From CAZMGV01 sp964621525 [NCBI: uncultured bacterium] (lineage in GTDB: Bacteria; JAGRBM01), in NCBI GenBank assembly GCA_964621525.1, contig CAZUMS010000033.1:1-43845 (forward strand): a stretch of 43,845 nt of DNA, in the 5' to 3' direction. The translations under genes were made by a program, and so were the position numbers. Positions 43,665-43,845 of this stretch are shown piece by piece. The notes below the pieces were generated by a model that made no database searches, was not told the DNA's origin, and saw only the letters and a list, made by a program, of their open reading frames with translations. Positions within the stretch are counted from its first letter, which is position 1. Every line of letters starts with the position of its first letter.

Positions 43665-43845
43665 TCAGACGTTGAACCAGGGCGTCGCCCAGATGTATTT
43701 CACATGCAGAACCCACCGCATCACCATTTTGAGCGGCAGCAGCATCATCGTCAGGAAGAAGAAGGCCGTGATGCCGTAGCGGACCGCGCCCATCTTCTGG
43801 AGAGTCGGCGAGGTATCCTTCTTCAGCTTCCAGTAGATCACGCCC
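43665..43845 (-). CDS. cytochrome b/b6 C-terminal-like membrane subunit (partial)
   Basis: The last 59 residues of a gene that enters from the right. They contain one long membrane helix (YGITAFFFLTMMLLPLKMVM) and end in RWVLHVKYIWATPWFNV, a pattern I associate with the end of the C-terminal cytochrome b subunit of bc-type complexes in deltaproteobacterial-type respiratory operons. The heme and quinone-site residues lie outside the window, so the identity rests on this tail and on the adjoining octaheme cytochrome gene. It is the upstream gene of that pair. Confidence 0.55.
   Translation of the reverse strand, partial: GVIYWKLKKDTSPTLQKMGAVRYGITAFFFLTMMLLPLKMVMRWVLHVKYIWATPWFNV

Noticed and set aside
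41081-43675. A plus-strand open frame of about 860 codons opposite the octaheme cytochrome
   Set aside because: Antisense to a gene with eight heme motifs and clear domain order; the translation is a Leu, Val and Arg-rich shadow with no recognisable feature.

Overview
The window is a densely packed, high-GC (roughly 60-65 % by eye) bacterial chromosome segment with about 45 protein genes, no rRNA, tRNA, CRISPR array, transposase or phage gene, and no gene-free stretch longer than about 230 bases. The gene set points to a Gram-negative, probably respiring bacterium of the old 'Deltaproteobacteria' type or a related uncultured phylum. The indicators are an O-antigen-type ABC exporter end, many signal peptides and lipoproteins, a sigma-54 activator, GlnE, a DivIVA-family gene beside proC/yggS, and a multiheme c-type cytochrome next to a cytochrome b-like gene. 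The lineage is inference only; no marker gene is present.

Layout. 1-7.4 kb: the end of a Wzt-like ABC ATPase, convergent with a minus-strand group (two B12-binding radical SAM enzymes, a GT-C-like membrane protein, an SCP2-like protein), then an unknown polytopic membrane protein. 7.5-15.1 kb: a PilZ plus degenerate-receiver protein, an MFS transporter, pstS behind a PHO box, a Kef-type antiporter, a CaCA exchanger and a class V aminotransferase. 15.2-21 kb: an isolated nuoI, an NtrC-type activator, two unknown envelope proteins, moaD-moaE, and a coupled pair of small genes. 21.2-24.3 kb: the housekeeping run maf-yggS-proC-divIVA-DUF167, mostly translationally coupled. 24.4-30.4 kb: a soluble hybrid histidine kinase divergent from a probably lipid-anchored TldD-type metalloprotease, a 57-residue membrane protein and glnE. 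30.5-33.5 kb: lemA, a TPM-domain protein, a BtuF-like binding protein and a second TPM protein. 33.5-38.7 kb: prmA, a secreted unknown protein, two envelope thioredoxin-fold proteins, a ferritin-like di-iron protein, an intergenic palindromic repeat and a SnoaL-like protein. 38.8-40.5 kb: a VOC protein and a nitronate monooxygenase-family enzyme with a strong terminator. 40.5-43.8 kb: an eight-heme cytochrome c and the end of a cytochrome b-like membrane protein.

The observations most worth following are: (i) a near-identical palindrome just after the likely promoters of the ferritin-like di-iron gene and of the nitronate monooxygenase-like gene, suggesting one regulator for both; (ii) the octaheme cytochrome with a long coiled-coil N-terminus joined to a bc-type complex; (iii) an extracytoplasmic TldD-like protease without a visible TldE; (iv) a MoaD whose diglycine is followed by two extra residues; (v) the two-radical-SAM/GT-C/SCP2 group; and (vi) a compound palindromic repeat at 37.3-37.4 kb. 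No single locus can be called a new system from sequence alone.
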